DNA of 64,000 nucleotides from Pseudomonas sp. PDM18 (GCF_014852585.1 NZ_JACVBX010000006.1:124001-188000); one strand, 5' to 3'; counted from the first letter of the stretch, positions 38,901 through 47,876 are shown. The notes: generated by a model from the sequence alone, not told the origin. Program-made: numbers and translations.

Positions 38901-39273
38901 CGACCACCAACAACAAGCGAACTTTGCGCCTCCAGAAGTAGCCATATTGAGCCTTCAGGTGACCAGGTATTTCCTCGACCGGGGAGCGGCGCTGGCTCGA
39001 AGGCGGCAGTTTTCCATCGGCCGTCGGCCGTACGCCCGTGGCCTGTCCCTCCTCACGATGCTGCTGCCGCGTGATGTAGGCTAGGATCCGAGGCATGCCA
39101 CGAGCAATAGCAACGATCACGACGACCAACAGGAACGCCAGCAACTTGTGGTGCTTCTCTACCAGACCTATCCGATCACCGTAGTGCCAGATCAGCGCCC
39201 CAACGGCCGCCAGCGCCACGGTGATCAACATCCCACCGCCAAATCGGCGCCAGGGGTTGTTGTAGGTCTTCAT
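35902..39273 (-). CDS. tssM: T6SS membrane-complex protein TssM, copy in module 2
   Basis: 1123-aa TssM (IcmF). An N-terminal hydrophobic pair (residues ~12-60) is followed by a cytosolic domain, a third transmembrane helix (AVLAVAGLCLLALLVSF, ~370) and a large periplasmic domain that binds TssJ. The longer open frame upstream to 39669 is not used: ATG 39273 overlaps the stop of the two-TM gene (ATGA). Where TssM usually has Walker A (GEPGSGKT) this copy reads VVGEPEQIEA, so the P-loop is lost. The periplasmic region is nearly identical to the other TssM (49053-52382), but the last ~20 residues differ (VGAGQVTPYAVTDPLGYDE). Confidence 0.95.
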   Translation of the reverse strand: MKTYNNPWRRFGGGMLITVALAAVGALIWHYGDRIGLVEKHHKLLAFLLVVVIVAIARGMPRILAYITRQQHREEGQATGVRPTADGKLPPSSQRRSPVEEIPGHLKAQYGYFWRRKVRLLLVVGEPEQIEAVAPGLSKQRWLEGQDCVLLCGDSLNGHWQTDVAALAKSLRGSRPLDGIVWALSEAQGNDVTTFSTGVRQLRDLCQVLRRQVPLYLWQVRESVWEQTGRDVQPVGCLLPSKVTGERIEVSLQRLVEPLREQGMGQLEVDSKHDFLLRLSRDLENQGISRWREALAPFLDQLSRTVPLRGLLFSPNLPDGSAGTPNSWWPQTSWKTVLDDRNVRGRRLGWTWLRGLYTAVLAVAGLCLLALLVSFTSNRAQIATVETALATINQSGDADAQLSALNELTREIARLDYRREHGVPWYQRFGLSQNDALLESLWPRYAQANNRLMRDVMAKELEAQLSDLAALPADSPERGERAEEAHGQLKAYLMMARPEKVDAAFLTKVLTQTEPTRAGVAPGLWQGISPNLWAFYAQHLAAHPQWRIKTQPALVAQVRQVLLGQLGRRNGVANLYQQVIEQASNNYADLTLMDMVGETDSSSLFDTPNSVPGVFTRQAWERQVSKAIDEMAETRREEIDWVLSDQQSTIDSELTPEVLKSQLTERYFRDFSDAWLTFLNSIRWRKADSLSDSISQLTLLSDVRQSPLIALMNTLAYQGRTEVKGEALADSLMRSAQQLLEKDKQPAIEQRTRAPQGPLDNTFGPLLALLGKEKGASRGDDALSLQAFLTRVTRVRLKLQHVTNASDPQAMTQALAQTVFQGTSVDLTDTLDYGGLIAASLGGEWSGFGQNLFVQPLNQAWEGVLQPSAAGLNRQWQRAVVDNWNRAFKGRYPFDSTGSDASLPMLGQMIRSGSGRIDQFIKTQLGGVLRKEGNRWVPDSTHSQGLHFNPQFLRAVNQLSDLADILYTDGGMGMSFQLQAKPVRNVVETTFILDGVKLEYFNQMESWQQFTWPGGTDHPGASLSWTSLKGGARLFGDYAGVWGLIRLLEQAQVTSLDGSDTRFELVLKAADELPLTWQLQTELGRGPLAVLELRGFALPESIFDVGAGQVTPYAVTDPLGYDE
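36215..37818 (-). repeat. Identical tract shared by the two tssM genes (copy 1)
   Basis: By eye, this 1,604-base tract matches 49333-50936 base for base (offset 13,118). The first mismatch on the left is 36214 (G versus C) and on the right 37819 (T versus C). Outside it, about 15 differences occur in the next ~250 bases to the left and many within ~400 bases to the right. Direct orientation. Confidence 0.9.
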
Positions 39274-40433
39274 GCACACTCTCCTGTGGCGATGGTGCTG
39301 ATCCAGCATTGCGATGTTTCCTGGCTCAGCAGCAGCAACGGCTGCTGCAGCTGCCGCACCAGATCGAGCCCAAGCGCGGCAACCAGCCAGTGACCAAACG
39401 GCCCCGGCAGCCCACTGAGCGACTCTTGAATCCATTGGCTGCCGACCTGCAGCTTGGCGCCATGCTTGCCCGCCAGCGATAGGACTGTTCCGAAACACTC
39501 TTGCCATCGCACACTGTCGGCCAGCATTGCGGTGGCCTCGCGCGCAGCCGCCTGGGTCTGCAGGAATAACGGCAGCTCGCTGTCGAGCTGACCCACATCC
39601 AGTGGCATGGGACGCAGTATTCGGCCTTGCGCTGTCAGTTCCTGCTCGCTGGCCAGAGCATCTGGGCACAGCAGCAACGCTGCCAGGCCATCGGAATAGT
39701 CACCTTGCCCACTCACCTGGAGGACCAGGATCAGATCAATGTCTGCTCCCGGTGATTTGAGCGAACGCTCAACCCAGTCAAGGGACAGTTCATTGACGAG
39801 GTTGGGCGTCACAGAAATATGGTTGGGTGCAACCTTTAACCAGCGCTTGCGCCAAGCGCTGCGCAGCAGCTCGTAATCGTCCGGGGCGACATCGCTCAAC
39901 AGCGTCACCCGCAACGGCTGCTCGGCAGGCATTGCCAGCAAGGCCGGCGCCACCCCCTCCAGCAACTGGTCCAAGCCGGCCTGTATACGGGCGGAGCCTT
40001 TAGCGGGTAGCGACGTGATCCGTTTTGCCACGCCGGAGCACGGCGAAATGCCAGGCGCGCCCTGCGCAATCACAGGAGCGGAGATCATCTCCGGTAGTAC
40101 TACGCAACTGTTGAGCACAGCAATGTTGCGGCGCGCCCACAGGTTCCAGGCGTTCTCTGCCTCGATCGCCTCGTCTTCAAGGAACTGAAAATGACTGACA
40201 GCCCCACCATAGCTATATGCGCGCACGCTGAACGCAAGTACCCAAAGCAGCAGCGGCGAAGCCGCCAGCCCCCAGACATTCACTCCGCCCAGCTCCGGCA
40301 CCTGCCCAGAGGCGACCAGCACGAACAGGCCAATGCCCACCACCACCGCCAGCAGGCCCGCTCCGAGCCAGCGCACCATCGACGGTGGCTCAGGCGCGGT
40401 AACCACTTCCGGCGCGCGACGATTCCAAGCCAT
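39270..40433 (-). CDS. T6SS-associated two-TM protein before tssM, module 2
   Basis: 387-aa protein of no recognised family. Two hydrophobic helices near the N-terminus (WLGAGLLAVVVGIGLFVLVA and LAASPLLLWVLAFSVRAYSY) are followed by a ~290-residue soluble domain rich in Leu and Ala with no obvious catalytic motif. Its position between PAAR and tssM, its 4-base overlap with tssM and a diverged counterpart at 52392-53609 in the other module suggest a membrane-complex or effector-loading partner of TssM. Function is inferred from context only. Confidence 0.8.
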   Translation of the reverse strand: MAWNRRAPEVVTAPEPPSMVRWLGAGLLAVVVGIGLFVLVASGQVPELGGVNVWGLAASPLLLWVLAFSVRAYSYGGAVSHFQFLEDEAIEAENAWNLWARRNIAVLNSCVVLPEMISAPVIAQGAPGISPCSGVAKRITSLPAKGSARIQAGLDQLLEGVAPALLAMPAEQPLRVTLLSDVAPDDYELLRSAWRKRWLKVAPNHISVTPNLVNELSLDWVERSLKSPGADIDLILVLQVSGQGDYSDGLAALLLCPDALASEQELTAQGRILRPMPLDVGQLDSELPLFLQTQAAAREATAMLADSVRWQECFGTVLSLAGKHGAKLQVGSQWIQESLSGLPGPFGHWLVAALGLDLVRQLQQPLLLLSQETSQCWISTIATGECA

Positions 40434-40436
40434 GGA

Positions 40437-40703
40437 TCAGGTCACCGCACAGTCAGGGGCGCTGGAGATCACCTGACAGCCGCAAGCACTACGGCAACCA
40501 TCGACCACCAGCGCGCGACCATTCTCGGACCAGTCCGCGCAGCCTTCGACAATGGCATTCACTCCATGTCCGGGAATAGGGCAGCTCACCAGATCGCCCA
40601 CCAACGCAGCCAGCTTGCCGTGAACTTCATGGGTGGACGACGCAGAAATAACCTTGCCGCCATGGGTGGTCTGATCGCCTAACAAAACGAAGCCGCGAGA
40701 CAT
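40437..40703 (-). CDS. PAAR-domain spike-tip protein, module 2
   Basis: 88-aa PAAR protein that caps the VgrG spike. It begins MSRGFVLLGDQTTHGGKVIS, with the family pattern LxGDxTTHGG, and continues SCPIPGHGVNAIVEGC and CGCQVISS, giving the Cys/His set for zinc at the tip. ATG 40703 is chosen because GGAAG lies 6 bases upstream and the length then matches the other PAAR; an ATG 12 bases earlier is in frame. It ends 3 bases before the two-TM gene. Confidence 0.92.
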   Translation of the reverse strand: MSRGFVLLGDQTTHGGKVISASSTHEVHGKLAALVGDLVSCPIPGHGVNAIVEGCADWSENGRALVVDGCRSACGCQVISSAPDCAVT

Positions 40704-40801
40704 GTTTGCTTCCATTTCTACAATTTCAGACGTTTCTTGTGAGAGATAATATTGAAATCACAAATAGCAGCGGTCGCCGAATCATGCTGCAAAATATGAA
40801 T

Positions 40802-41593
40802 TCATTGTCTATTTTCTGATTTCAACCTAATCGCTTCTAACCTAAGAATGTCAGGCTCTGAATGACCATCCGCAACAACAGTCCCATCAGGGTACTTAAA
40901 GATTGTAAATAGGCCTTTTTTATGAACCTTCGGCTGTTCGGAAGATACAACCATATCTGTATGCAGGATCGGTTCGAAATATACGGAATCGGCATCTGAG
41001 GTGCGATACTTTGCATATATATCACCTCTTCCAGCGAGACTTACTTCCTTCCTATAGCCTCCAATGTAAGACTCACTCACCCAAGGGTAGTAGTCTTTTT
41101 TTATCAGCAAGTTACCACTTGCCTCTATATCAGCTCCACCGTGGGGTGAGTCGTGCTCATCAAACATTACCACTACCCCGCCTCCCGCCCCATAGCGCAC
41201 TCCATCACCAAACGGTGTAGGCTCTTTGTAAGCAACACCAAAGGTCACGTTAGATAGTTTCCAGCGACACTCTCCACCACCGTCTTTAAAAATCCTTGCC
41301 TCATAAATGTCTGTACTTCCATTTTTTTGGGGTAGCACATCGATTTCGTGAAACCCGTCGACTTCATAGGGCTCCCCGCGTGCATCCCGACGAGTCCGCT
41401 TACAGGAAGCAGAGCGATACATAACTTCAAGCTTCTCAGCTACGAGGTCCGGATGCACCCTGACCTGAACAGTAACCAGTTGGCTATTAGAAGGCGGAGC
41501 AAAGCCGTAGTCCTGAGCGCAGCCACTCAGACACCACCCCACGCCGAGCAGAACTAGGGAAATCCCTGTCGGACCACGAAGTGAACTAACCAT
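40802..41593 (-). CDS. Putative immunity lipoprotein for the lipase effector
   Basis: 263-aa lipoprotein with signal and lipobox (LLGVGWCLSG/C, Cys at about residue 24). No recognised enzymatic domain. The ATG at 41593 overlaps the lipase stop (ATGGTTAG), with GGAGAAA upstream, so the two are translationally coupled; the further upstream start of the open frame is less likely. T6SS lipase effectors act in the periplasm, and their immunity partners are usually periplasmic or lipoproteins, so this is the probable immunity protein. The DNA is AT-richer than the core genes. Confidence 0.7.
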   Translation of the reverse strand: MVSSLRGPTGISLVLLGVGWCLSGCAQDYGFAPPSNSQLVTVQVRVHPDLVAEKLEVMYRSASCKRTRRDARGEPYEVDGFHEIDVLPQKNGSTDIYEARIFKDGGGECRWKLSNVTFGVAYKEPTPFGDGVRYGAGGGVVVMFDEHDSPHGGADIEASGNLLIKKDYYPWVSESYIGGYRKEVSLAGRGDIYAKYRTSDADSVYFEPILHTDMVVSSEQPKVHKKGLFTIFKYPDGTVVADGHSEPDILRLEAIRLKSENRQ

Positions 41594-43643
41594 GAACTTT
41601 CTCCACATATGCACTTTCCTCAACTACAGAGTCGAATCGCTGCAGAGCATCCTTTCCCCCTTCCAAATGCCGAGTGGCTTCCAAGGTCTGCCCTACGAGA
41701 TTCTGCAGATCGAGAAAAACACGGTCGCGGGTCATTTCTGCGGGTGGAATGCGCTCGCCATGCTTGGCCATTTGCTCCTCAAACAATCGGCGCCTTTCCT
41801 GTCGCTCCTGCATACGATTAGAGTTGTTTGATTCAATAAGTTGGCCATAGAGAAATGGCTGATACTCAGTCATAAAATGATTGAGTACTCCAACCAAGGT
41901 TCCAGATTTGGCGTTTCCTCGACGAGGGAAATAGCGTGTTAGGCTGGCCTCCCCGAGTGAAGCCTTAAACCGCTCCTGTGCCGCTCGGGCCTCATCACTG
42001 TCGCCTTCACTTAAACTTGGCACGAGGAATAATTTTGCCTTTGCCGGTAGTATTTTCGTGACGACAGTGTGATACGGGGCTTCCAGCCCCTTACGGCTCT
42101 GATAGAACGGGTTGTCCGAGGATCGGTCCTGAGTATGTTGCTCGGCCTTGTAAAATGCGACTATTTCGCCGTGATGGCAGAACGGGTCACCTAACTTAAC
42201 CACCTTGCTGGCGGCTAACTGACCAACCGACCAAATCGTACCCAAAGTTGTCCCAAGCGGGCCGTATAGGTCGTACAGCCAATTGTCCATCGCAGCCTCC
42301 GGTGGCACGTCGGGAATCAGGTCCGTGTCGTTGACATGGCGAAAATGTCGAACCTCATCAAGACAACTGACTGCTTTAAGAGTGAAAGTGCGTGGCATAC
42401 CATAAGTGTATAGTAGCGGATTGCTCTCTTTATGAGATGCCGCATGTATCAGGCCTAGCGCGCCGCCTAAACTGTGCCCGCAAATAAAGAAATCCTTACC
42501 GATCAGCCTGTCTGAAAAGGCTTTTCCTAACTCTTTTGAAAATATACGGCGAGCCACTTCAAATCCATTCCTAAACCCTAGATGGACACTCCCTGCCGAC
42601 GTTAAATCAGCGCAGGGAACTTTAGGCTCACAAGTTGCTTGTACTTCGGGCCTGGATGGTCTGAAGGTGACATCCGTCGCTAAATCCGGGATTCCCATTT
42701 CCGTCCCCCTCCACCCAACTAGAACCTGATCATTGCTAATGGCGTAGAAGAGTTGAGTATCACCCTCCGGAAGTTTCCCTTTAGTTGTGTCTAATGGCTC
42801 GGAGATCGAGTATCTATTATTGAACGGAACATCAACTACGACGCATGGCGGGTTGCTAGCCCCATCAAGTACACGAGGTGTGCGAGAGAGATCTTGGCAT
42901 TGCATTTTGAAGAACTCCTTCACCGATCCGGGTTGAAGCCCCTCATACTTACTGTAGGAAAGTATGCTCATTAGCCCTAAGTTGTAGGCCGTGACGAGAC
43001 AATATTCGCGCTGATGATTAAGGACCAATGACCACGCCCGGAACGGGCAGACCTCCAGCACATGACGACGGTTGAGCAAGGGCGTTGCAATGCCGTTAGG
43101 TGCATCAGCGCCCAGCGTGAAGCCTTTAAAGTCCTTGTCCGGGAAGTGATAGGGCGGCAAAGCCTCATTTTCTTCCAGCGGAGGATCAAAGCTGGGCTGC
43201 TTATCGCATAGCTGGCCTATGCGCAGGTAGTGGTAGCCATACCCCTCTCTCAGCGCTTGCGCCTCGACAGGTGAATGTCCCGTGCAAGGTGGGCAGTACA
43301 GCGGGGTTTTATCGCCCACGCCGGGACGTAACGGCTCGGGACGCAGCGCACGAAGTCTTCGGGTCTGCAGAACTTCCGCGAGTTGGTCCGCGTCGATCAG
43401 CAGTGTCAGGGGAATTGGGCGCAGCCCTTCAATCCGAATCACACCCTGAGCATCAGCCTGGCCACGGTACTCCGGCGCAGCACCATCTCGCGTAGCTGTA
43501 TTTTGCGCGCGATAAGGCAGATGAGGTAACGGTACATTTTGCTCATCTACCAACTGAAACTCGACCCAGTGCTGATTTTGCTTCTTACCCTGAACAGCCA
43601 TGCCGGGGTTGAGCGTATCTGTACGGTGATTCTTATCTGACAT
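41586..43643 (-). CDS. T6SS class-3 lipase effector (Tle-like)
   Basis: 685-aa predicted phospholipase/lipase effector. An N-terminal ~90-residue domain (HWVEFQLVDEQNVPLPHLPYRA; beta-sandwich-like, often found on T6SS cargo) precedes an alpha/beta-hydrolase of the lipase class 3 type. The nucleophile is Ser391 in CGHSLGGAL; Asp in VNDTDLIPDVPPE and His in CHHGEIVAF complete a likely triad. I prefer ATG 43643 (MSDKNHR, AGGA upstream) over an earlier one. It follows the VgrG/immunity pair and precedes the immunity lipoprotein. The Tle subclass cannot be set by eye. Confidence 0.85.
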   Translation of the reverse strand: MSDKNHRTDTLNPGMAVQGKKQNQHWVEFQLVDEQNVPLPHLPYRAQNTATRDGAAPEYRGQADAQGVIRIEGLRPIPLTLLIDADQLAEVLQTRRLRALRPEPLRPGVGDKTPLYCPPCTGHSPVEAQALREGYGYHYLRIGQLCDKQPSFDPPLEENEALPPYHFPDKDFKGFTLGADAPNGIATPLLNRRHVLEVCPFRAWSLVLNHQREYCLVTAYNLGLMSILSYSKYEGLQPGSVKEFFKMQCQDLSRTPRVLDGASNPPCVVVDVPFNNRYSISEPLDTTKGKLPEGDTQLFYAISNDQVLVGWRGTEMGIPDLATDVTFRPSRPEVQATCEPKVPCADLTSAGSVHLGFRNGFEVARRIFSKELGKAFSDRLIGKDFFICGHSLGGALGLIHAASHKESNPLLYTYGMPRTFTLKAVSCLDEVRHFRHVNDTDLIPDVPPEAAMDNWLYDLYGPLGTTLGTIWSVGQLAASKVVKLGDPFCHHGEIVAFYKAEQHTQDRSSDNPFYQSRKGLEAPYHTVVTKILPAKAKLFLVPSLSEGDSDEARAAQERFKASLGEASLTRYFPRRGNAKSGTLVGVLNHFMTEYQPFLYGQLIESNNSNRMQERQERRRLFEEQMAKHGERIPPAEMTRDRVFLDLQNLVGQTLEATRHLEGGKDALQRFDSVVEESAYVEKVHG

Positions 43644-43704
43644 TTTGTTCATCCTTGAAAAGGAGATCGACGTTTGCAGCTCCACCAGTAACTTCGTGCG
43701 GAAT

Positions 43705-44223
43705 TTAATCGCTGTCGCACCGAGGCTTAATCACGCCTCCATTCTTCTGATACAGATACTGCGGATATCTAAGCTCCCCTCCCTGAATAGCGGAACAGAA
43801 TGTCGCATCATAAAATGTGACGCTAGTTCTTTGAGGATTGCTGACACGCCTGTTCAACCTAAAATAATAAGTCACGCCATTCTCGAGTGGCCTGGAGCTA
43901 TTAATTATCTTGTAGCCTGACAATGCGACCCCATACCCCAAGCAATCACCGGGTTTCAAAACTACAGGAGTAGATATTTTATTAATCTCTACGCTCCACA
44001 TGACCTGCCGTATACCGTCTCTTTTAAAGCTTTCAGATACTGAAACCGATTCTACAGCGACATCATTGGTCTCTTCTGCGGGAATGCATAGCTTCGGAAC
44101 TCCATTCCCGACTTCAATTTTGGCGTCCCTGGGCATCCCCCACGGAGTTGCTACGGCATCGAAATAAACGAACGCTAATCCGAGAGTTACTAAAGCACTT
44201 TTAAGCAGTGTTAGTTTCTTCAT
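43705..44223 (-). CDS. Putative periplasmic immunity protein for the VgrG metallopeptidase
   Basis: 172-aa exported protein with an N-terminal signal (LKSALVTLGLAFVYFDAVA/TP) and no known enzymatic domain. Its ATG overlaps the VgrG stop by 4 bases. VgrG2b of P. aeruginosa has a periplasmic C-terminal metallopeptidase neutralised by a periplasmic protein encoded next to it, and the arrangement here matches. Sequence resemblance to that immunity protein was not tested. AT-richer than the core. Confidence 0.65.
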   Translation of the reverse strand: MKKLTLLKSALVTLGLAFVYFDAVATPWGMPRDAKIEVGNGVPKLCIPAEETNDVAVESVSVSESFKRDGIRQVMWSVEINKISTPVVLKPGDCLGYGVALSGYKIINSSRPLENGVTYYFRLNRRVSNPQRTSVTFYDATFCSAIQGGELRYPQYLYQKNGGVIKPRCDSD

Positions 44224-47200
44224 GGTAAATTTGCCTTGTCAGCGGGATTGGACAGCAAGTCCTTAACGGTCGAAGCCAGCAGTAATGGATCGTTATATTT
44301 GTTATTTTGATTCCACACGCCTTCAATATCTTGCTCGACACAAATCATGTAGTAATCCGAGACAATTTCACCCTGCTGTTCCATGTTGTAATCAGATAGC
44401 TTGCCAGTCTTCCTCAAGGTGTATTCATATGCTGAAGCGCCTCGGCTTGTTACCCATAAAGCGTGCCACTTAACCCAGTAGCCCATTTGGTATTGCCAAA
44501 CATGCGTCATCTCATGAATGAACAGCGCTTTATCTCTGCCTTTCGCTGTTGCAGAAAAATCGTCCTTGTACAAGCCAGTACTTTCAGGGAAATACATTTC
44601 GCCATTCGGCGTAACAGCAGTATTCTGGAAGCCTAAGAACAGCCACCAGCCTCCGTGGTGCGCTTTCACCTTGCTGTAATCGATGGCGTCCTTAAAGACG
44701 ACCTGAGCCATGGCAATCTCGCCAGCGGTTAGAGGGCGCGAATCACCTTCAGGCAATGGAATAACTTGCGTTGATGTTCCAACATTTGAGCTATTGGTAA
44801 ACACCTTGATGGGCTCGAGGTCAACAATCAGCGGCTCGCCGGAAACCTTGGCGGAACAACAGTTATCAGCCACCTCGTCAGGTGGAGTGAGCTCCAGTCG
44901 TGTTATTTGGACCGACTTGTTCGTCACTATCCGAGCAGTGCGCCCCTTCTTGTCGGTTTGCCCCTCTTGCGTGGTGCCGTCAGCCAGGTATGCCACATAT
45001 TTCAGGCCAGCAGGCACGTTGCCATTGGAGCAGGACAGGCATAGCTGCTCATCGAAGGGGCCTTCACTCTCGGGCAAGTTGAACACCAAGTCCCCCGGTA
45101 CCAAGGTATGGACAGTCATGGTCCGCCCTTCCTTGTCGGTGATCCCTTCGAAGACCTCTCCTTGTGGAGCGACAACTTGGTAATGCGCATATGACATCGG
45201 AGCCTGGCTTGGGTCGCTCAGGATGTAGTGAGCACTGTAGCCAGCAGGCAAAGGCGTGGGTGGGATGTCGAGGCTCGTGCTGCCCTGTTTCACCACATTG
45301 GCAGCTTTGAGAAAGATGTTTCCTGGCGCGCCAAGCTCGATGTTACCGTCCTTGATCCGGATATAGGCGCCCCCGCAGTGGAGGAGCAGTTCTTGGGGGG
45401 CGGTGATTTCTACACGGCTGTCGGTGCTTTCAATTCTGAGGTCCGCCTTTGCCAAGGCATGCAAGGCATCACTTTGCGCGTGAACCTCAACCTTGCCGGC
45501 TGCCGCCTTGAGTTGCATGCCCGCGCTTTGCGCAAACAGGCTGACAGCTTGCTGTGCACTGGCAGTGATGTCTCGGCCGGCACTGATATCGGCGTTATGG
45601 CCAGCCATGATGCCGACACTTTCCGCGCTGGAGGCCAGTTGCAACGCCTCGGGACTCACTACGCCGATCCCGGCCGGAGCGTGCAGCAGGATGCCGGGTT
45701 GTGCCAGGTCAGTCAGCGCTTTACTCAGTCGGGCCTGGCTATCGCTGTCGTTGGGTTTGGCTTGACCGCTACGCGCTGCGTTGGCCATAGAGCGGGCTAA
45801 CGAGAGTGCGTTTTCCAACTGAATGATGGCGTCACTCATCTCCAGCGTGTCGCCGCTGGCTTGCGGTTGCACATCTGCGCTAATGAAGACGCCTTTGCCG
45901 GCACGTAGAGCGCCCCAGTCGTCAGTTCTCAGCTCGAAGCCTTCGCCACGCTTCTGCCGCTTCGCGTCCACCAAGTGCCCGAGGTTGAGCTGGCTCTTGC
46001 CGCTGTGTTCAGTGCTGACTTTGATGTGTTCCTGGCCCCGGGTATCGTCCAGGCGAATTTTGTTATTGCTTGGAGTCCGGATTACGTTCCGCTTGTAGTT
46101 CTGGATGGTGACGTGGTCGGGGTGCAGGGAGTCGTGGATGGCGTGAGCGATGAAGGGGCGATCCGGGTCGCCTTGCTCGAAGGCGATACCCACTTCAGTA
46201 CCCGCCAGGAGTGGCATGTGGAACCCATACGTGTCACCCGCATAGGGGCGCGCAAGACGTAACCACATACTTTCTCTTCCCGCCGGCCAGGTGTCGCGAT
46301 CGAAGAGGAAGTTGACCTTGTAGCGGCCTTCTTTATCGATGTGGCTATAGGGATCGTTCTTTTCCGGGTTGGTCACCCGTGCGGGGACGGTGCCTGCGAT
46401 TCGCGGCTTGGGTGGTACTGGTGGACGGAAGGCGATGTCGCCATCGGGGATGGCTTCGAAGCTGACCTCAAAACTGCTGTCGCGAGCGGCCTTGCAGTGC
46501 ATCCGAACGATGACGGCACCTTGGGCGAAAGCGGCCGGCGCCCCACCTTCGACCTTGAGTACCTTACCGGGGGCCAGCTCGGCGCTGCTGCTGCTGCCAA
46601 ACAGGCGGGTCTGTTGATTGAGATAGCGCTCGTGAGCCAGGCGCGCATAGAACACGCCGCTCTCGGCAAAGCCCTCTTCATCCCCATGGGCGTATGGATC
46701 GCCGAGCATTTGATAATGCTCATTGGCGTAGTGGTAAGCCTCTCCGTAGGTGGTTTGGGCTTCTCGAGTCAAATCCGCCTGGGCATCGAGATTGGCACCG
46801 GCATCGCGGGAGTAATAGGCACGGCCACTGACAACCTGTTCTACAACTTGATGGCTGACCTGCAAGTCCCAGACTGCTTCCTTGCCGGTACTTTCAAGGC
46901 TACTCAAGGGACGCAGAGGAAGAGATATCTCCCGCTCGTAATGCATCGGCGCATCATGGAACTCAGCAACATCGATCAGCAGCCGGGAATCCATGCCGAA
47001 GCTGAACCAGATTCCTCGCTCGGCGCAGATGCGCTGGATGTACGCGAGATCCGTTTCTCCATACTGAAGTCGCTGCTCGTGCTGCGCGTAGGTCTGACCA
47101 AGATCAATAAGGAAATCCTGCCCCCGCAGGCCATGCCGCCTGAGGATGATCTCAACTATCTCGGGGATGCTCTGATTCTGGTAGATGCGGTTCTGGCTGC

Positions 47201-47567
47201 CATTTCTCAGCAGTGCCAGGCGCGGTTCGAGCATCAGCTCATACCTGGCTTCGTCACGCGATGCCGAGAGGCGCTTGAACCCGGTAATCACGCCATAGAG
47301 GGTGCGCAGCGGCGGCACAACCGGTGGTGTGTAGCCGCGAATGGTGACCGAGGAAGGTGCGGCGCGCAGACTGAAGGCCGCATCCTTTCCGAGCATGCTG
47401 TCTGCGGGGATATCCAGTTGGAGACTGGTGACTTCGATGCGGTAGCGGAAGGTTTCGCTCAGTGCCTCAGAACCCTCGAAGGCGAGTACGTCAAGTTGCG
47501 CGTCAAGCCCGTCAACACTGAGCGAATGGCGGCTGTGGTCGAAAAACGTACGGAGCTCATTGAGCAT
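44220..47567 (-). CDS. vgrG: VgrG spike with C-terminal HExxH metallopeptidase effector, module 2
   Basis: 1115-aa TssI/VgrG. Residues 1-~390 are the gp27-like base, ~400-500 the gp5 OB-fold (NDPYSHIDKEGRYKVNFLFDRD), then a DUF2345 needle (~560-720). Beyond the length of the other VgrG (790 aa) come two short transthyretin-like repeats (ITDKEGRTMTVHTLV; QTDKKGRTARIV). A C-terminal zinc metallopeptidase with HEMTH at 1018-1022 and a downstream Glu in NMEQQGEIVSDYY follows. Layout and motifs match VgrG2b of P. aeruginosa, an evolved VgrG whose peptidase acts in the target periplasm. Start has GGGGAG upstream. Confidence 0.93.
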   Translation of the reverse strand: MLNELRTFFDHSRHSLSVDGLDAQLDVLAFEGSEALSETFRYRIEVTSLQLDIPADSMLGKDAAFSLRAAPSSVTIRGYTPPVVPPLRTLYGVITGFKRLSASRDEARYELMLEPRLALLRNGSQNRIYQNQSIPEIVEIILRRHGLRGQDFLIDLGQTYAQHEQRLQYGETDLAYIQRICAERGIWFSFGMDSRLLIDVAEFHDAPMHYEREISLPLRPLSSLESTGKEAVWDLQVSHQVVEQVVSGRAYYSRDAGANLDAQADLTREAQTTYGEAYHYANEHYQMLGDPYAHGDEEGFAESGVFYARLAHERYLNQQTRLFGSSSSAELAPGKVLKVEGGAPAAFAQGAVIVRMHCKAARDSSFEVSFEAIPDGDIAFRPPVPPKPRIAGTVPARVTNPEKNDPYSHIDKEGRYKVNFLFDRDTWPAGRESMWLRLARPYAGDTYGFHMPLLAGTEVGIAFEQGDPDRPFIAHAIHDSLHPDHVTIQNYKRNVIRTPSNNKIRLDDTRGQEHIKVSTEHSGKSQLNLGHLVDAKRQKRGEGFELRTDDWGALRAGKGVFISADVQPQASGDTLEMSDAIIQLENALSLARSMANAARSGQAKPNDSDSQARLSKALTDLAQPGILLHAPAGIGVVSPEALQLASSAESVGIMAGHNADISAGRDITASAQQAVSLFAQSAGMQLKAAAGKVEVHAQSDALHALAKADLRIESTDSRVEITAPQELLLHCGGAYIRIKDGNIELGAPGNIFLKAANVVKQGSTSLDIPPTPLPAGYSAHYILSDPSQAPMSYAHYQVVAPQGEVFEGITDKEGRTMTVHTLVPGDLVFNLPESEGPFDEQLCLSCSNGNVPAGLKYVAYLADGTTQEGQTDKKGRTARIVTNKSVQITRLELTPPDEVADNCCSAKVSGEPLIVDLEPIKVFTNSSNVGTSTQVIPLPEGDSRPLTAGEIAMAQVVFKDAIDYSKVKAHHGGWWLFLGFQNTAVTPNGEMYFPESTGLYKDDFSATAKGRDKALFIHEMTHVWQYQMGYWVKWHALWVTSRGASAYEYTLRKTGKLSDYNMEQQGEIVSDYYMICVEQDIEGVWNQNNKYNDPLLLASTVKDLLSNPADKANLP

Positions 47568-47876
47568 TTTTCAACTCCCCGCAATCACAGTTCCAAGGCG
47601 AGACCGGAAAGGTCTTTAGGGCGGGGTAGCTGAATGAGGTTATGACAATATCCATGCAGAAGCGTCCCTGTTGCGCGTGAATTTTATGACTTCTTAGAGA
47701 TCGGAAAGCTTGAAGGCTCTTCCAGAGCCAAACAACCCATAATTTTTAATTGGGAAATTTCCACACTTATACCAAGAGACGTCAGGCTCGATATTTAGGA
47801 AATGTCTGAAAATTCTCTGACGCAAATCAGACGCGTCACAATCGAAACTTGGATGCACCGAGCTTGTTCCCCTAGG
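47568..47876. other. 309-bp AT-rich gap before vgrG of module 2
   Basis: The longest non-coding stretch in the T6SS locus, between the zinc-ribbon gene and vgrG. It probably holds a promoter for module 2. It includes a small hairpin GGCTCT-TCC-AGAGCC (47715-47729). No small gene with a ribosome site was seen. Confidence 0.45.

Noticed and set aside
39274..39669. N-terminal extension of the module-2 TssM to 39669
   Set aside because: It would overlap the two-TM gene by about 400 bases; ATG 39273 at an ATGA junction gives the normal TssM start.
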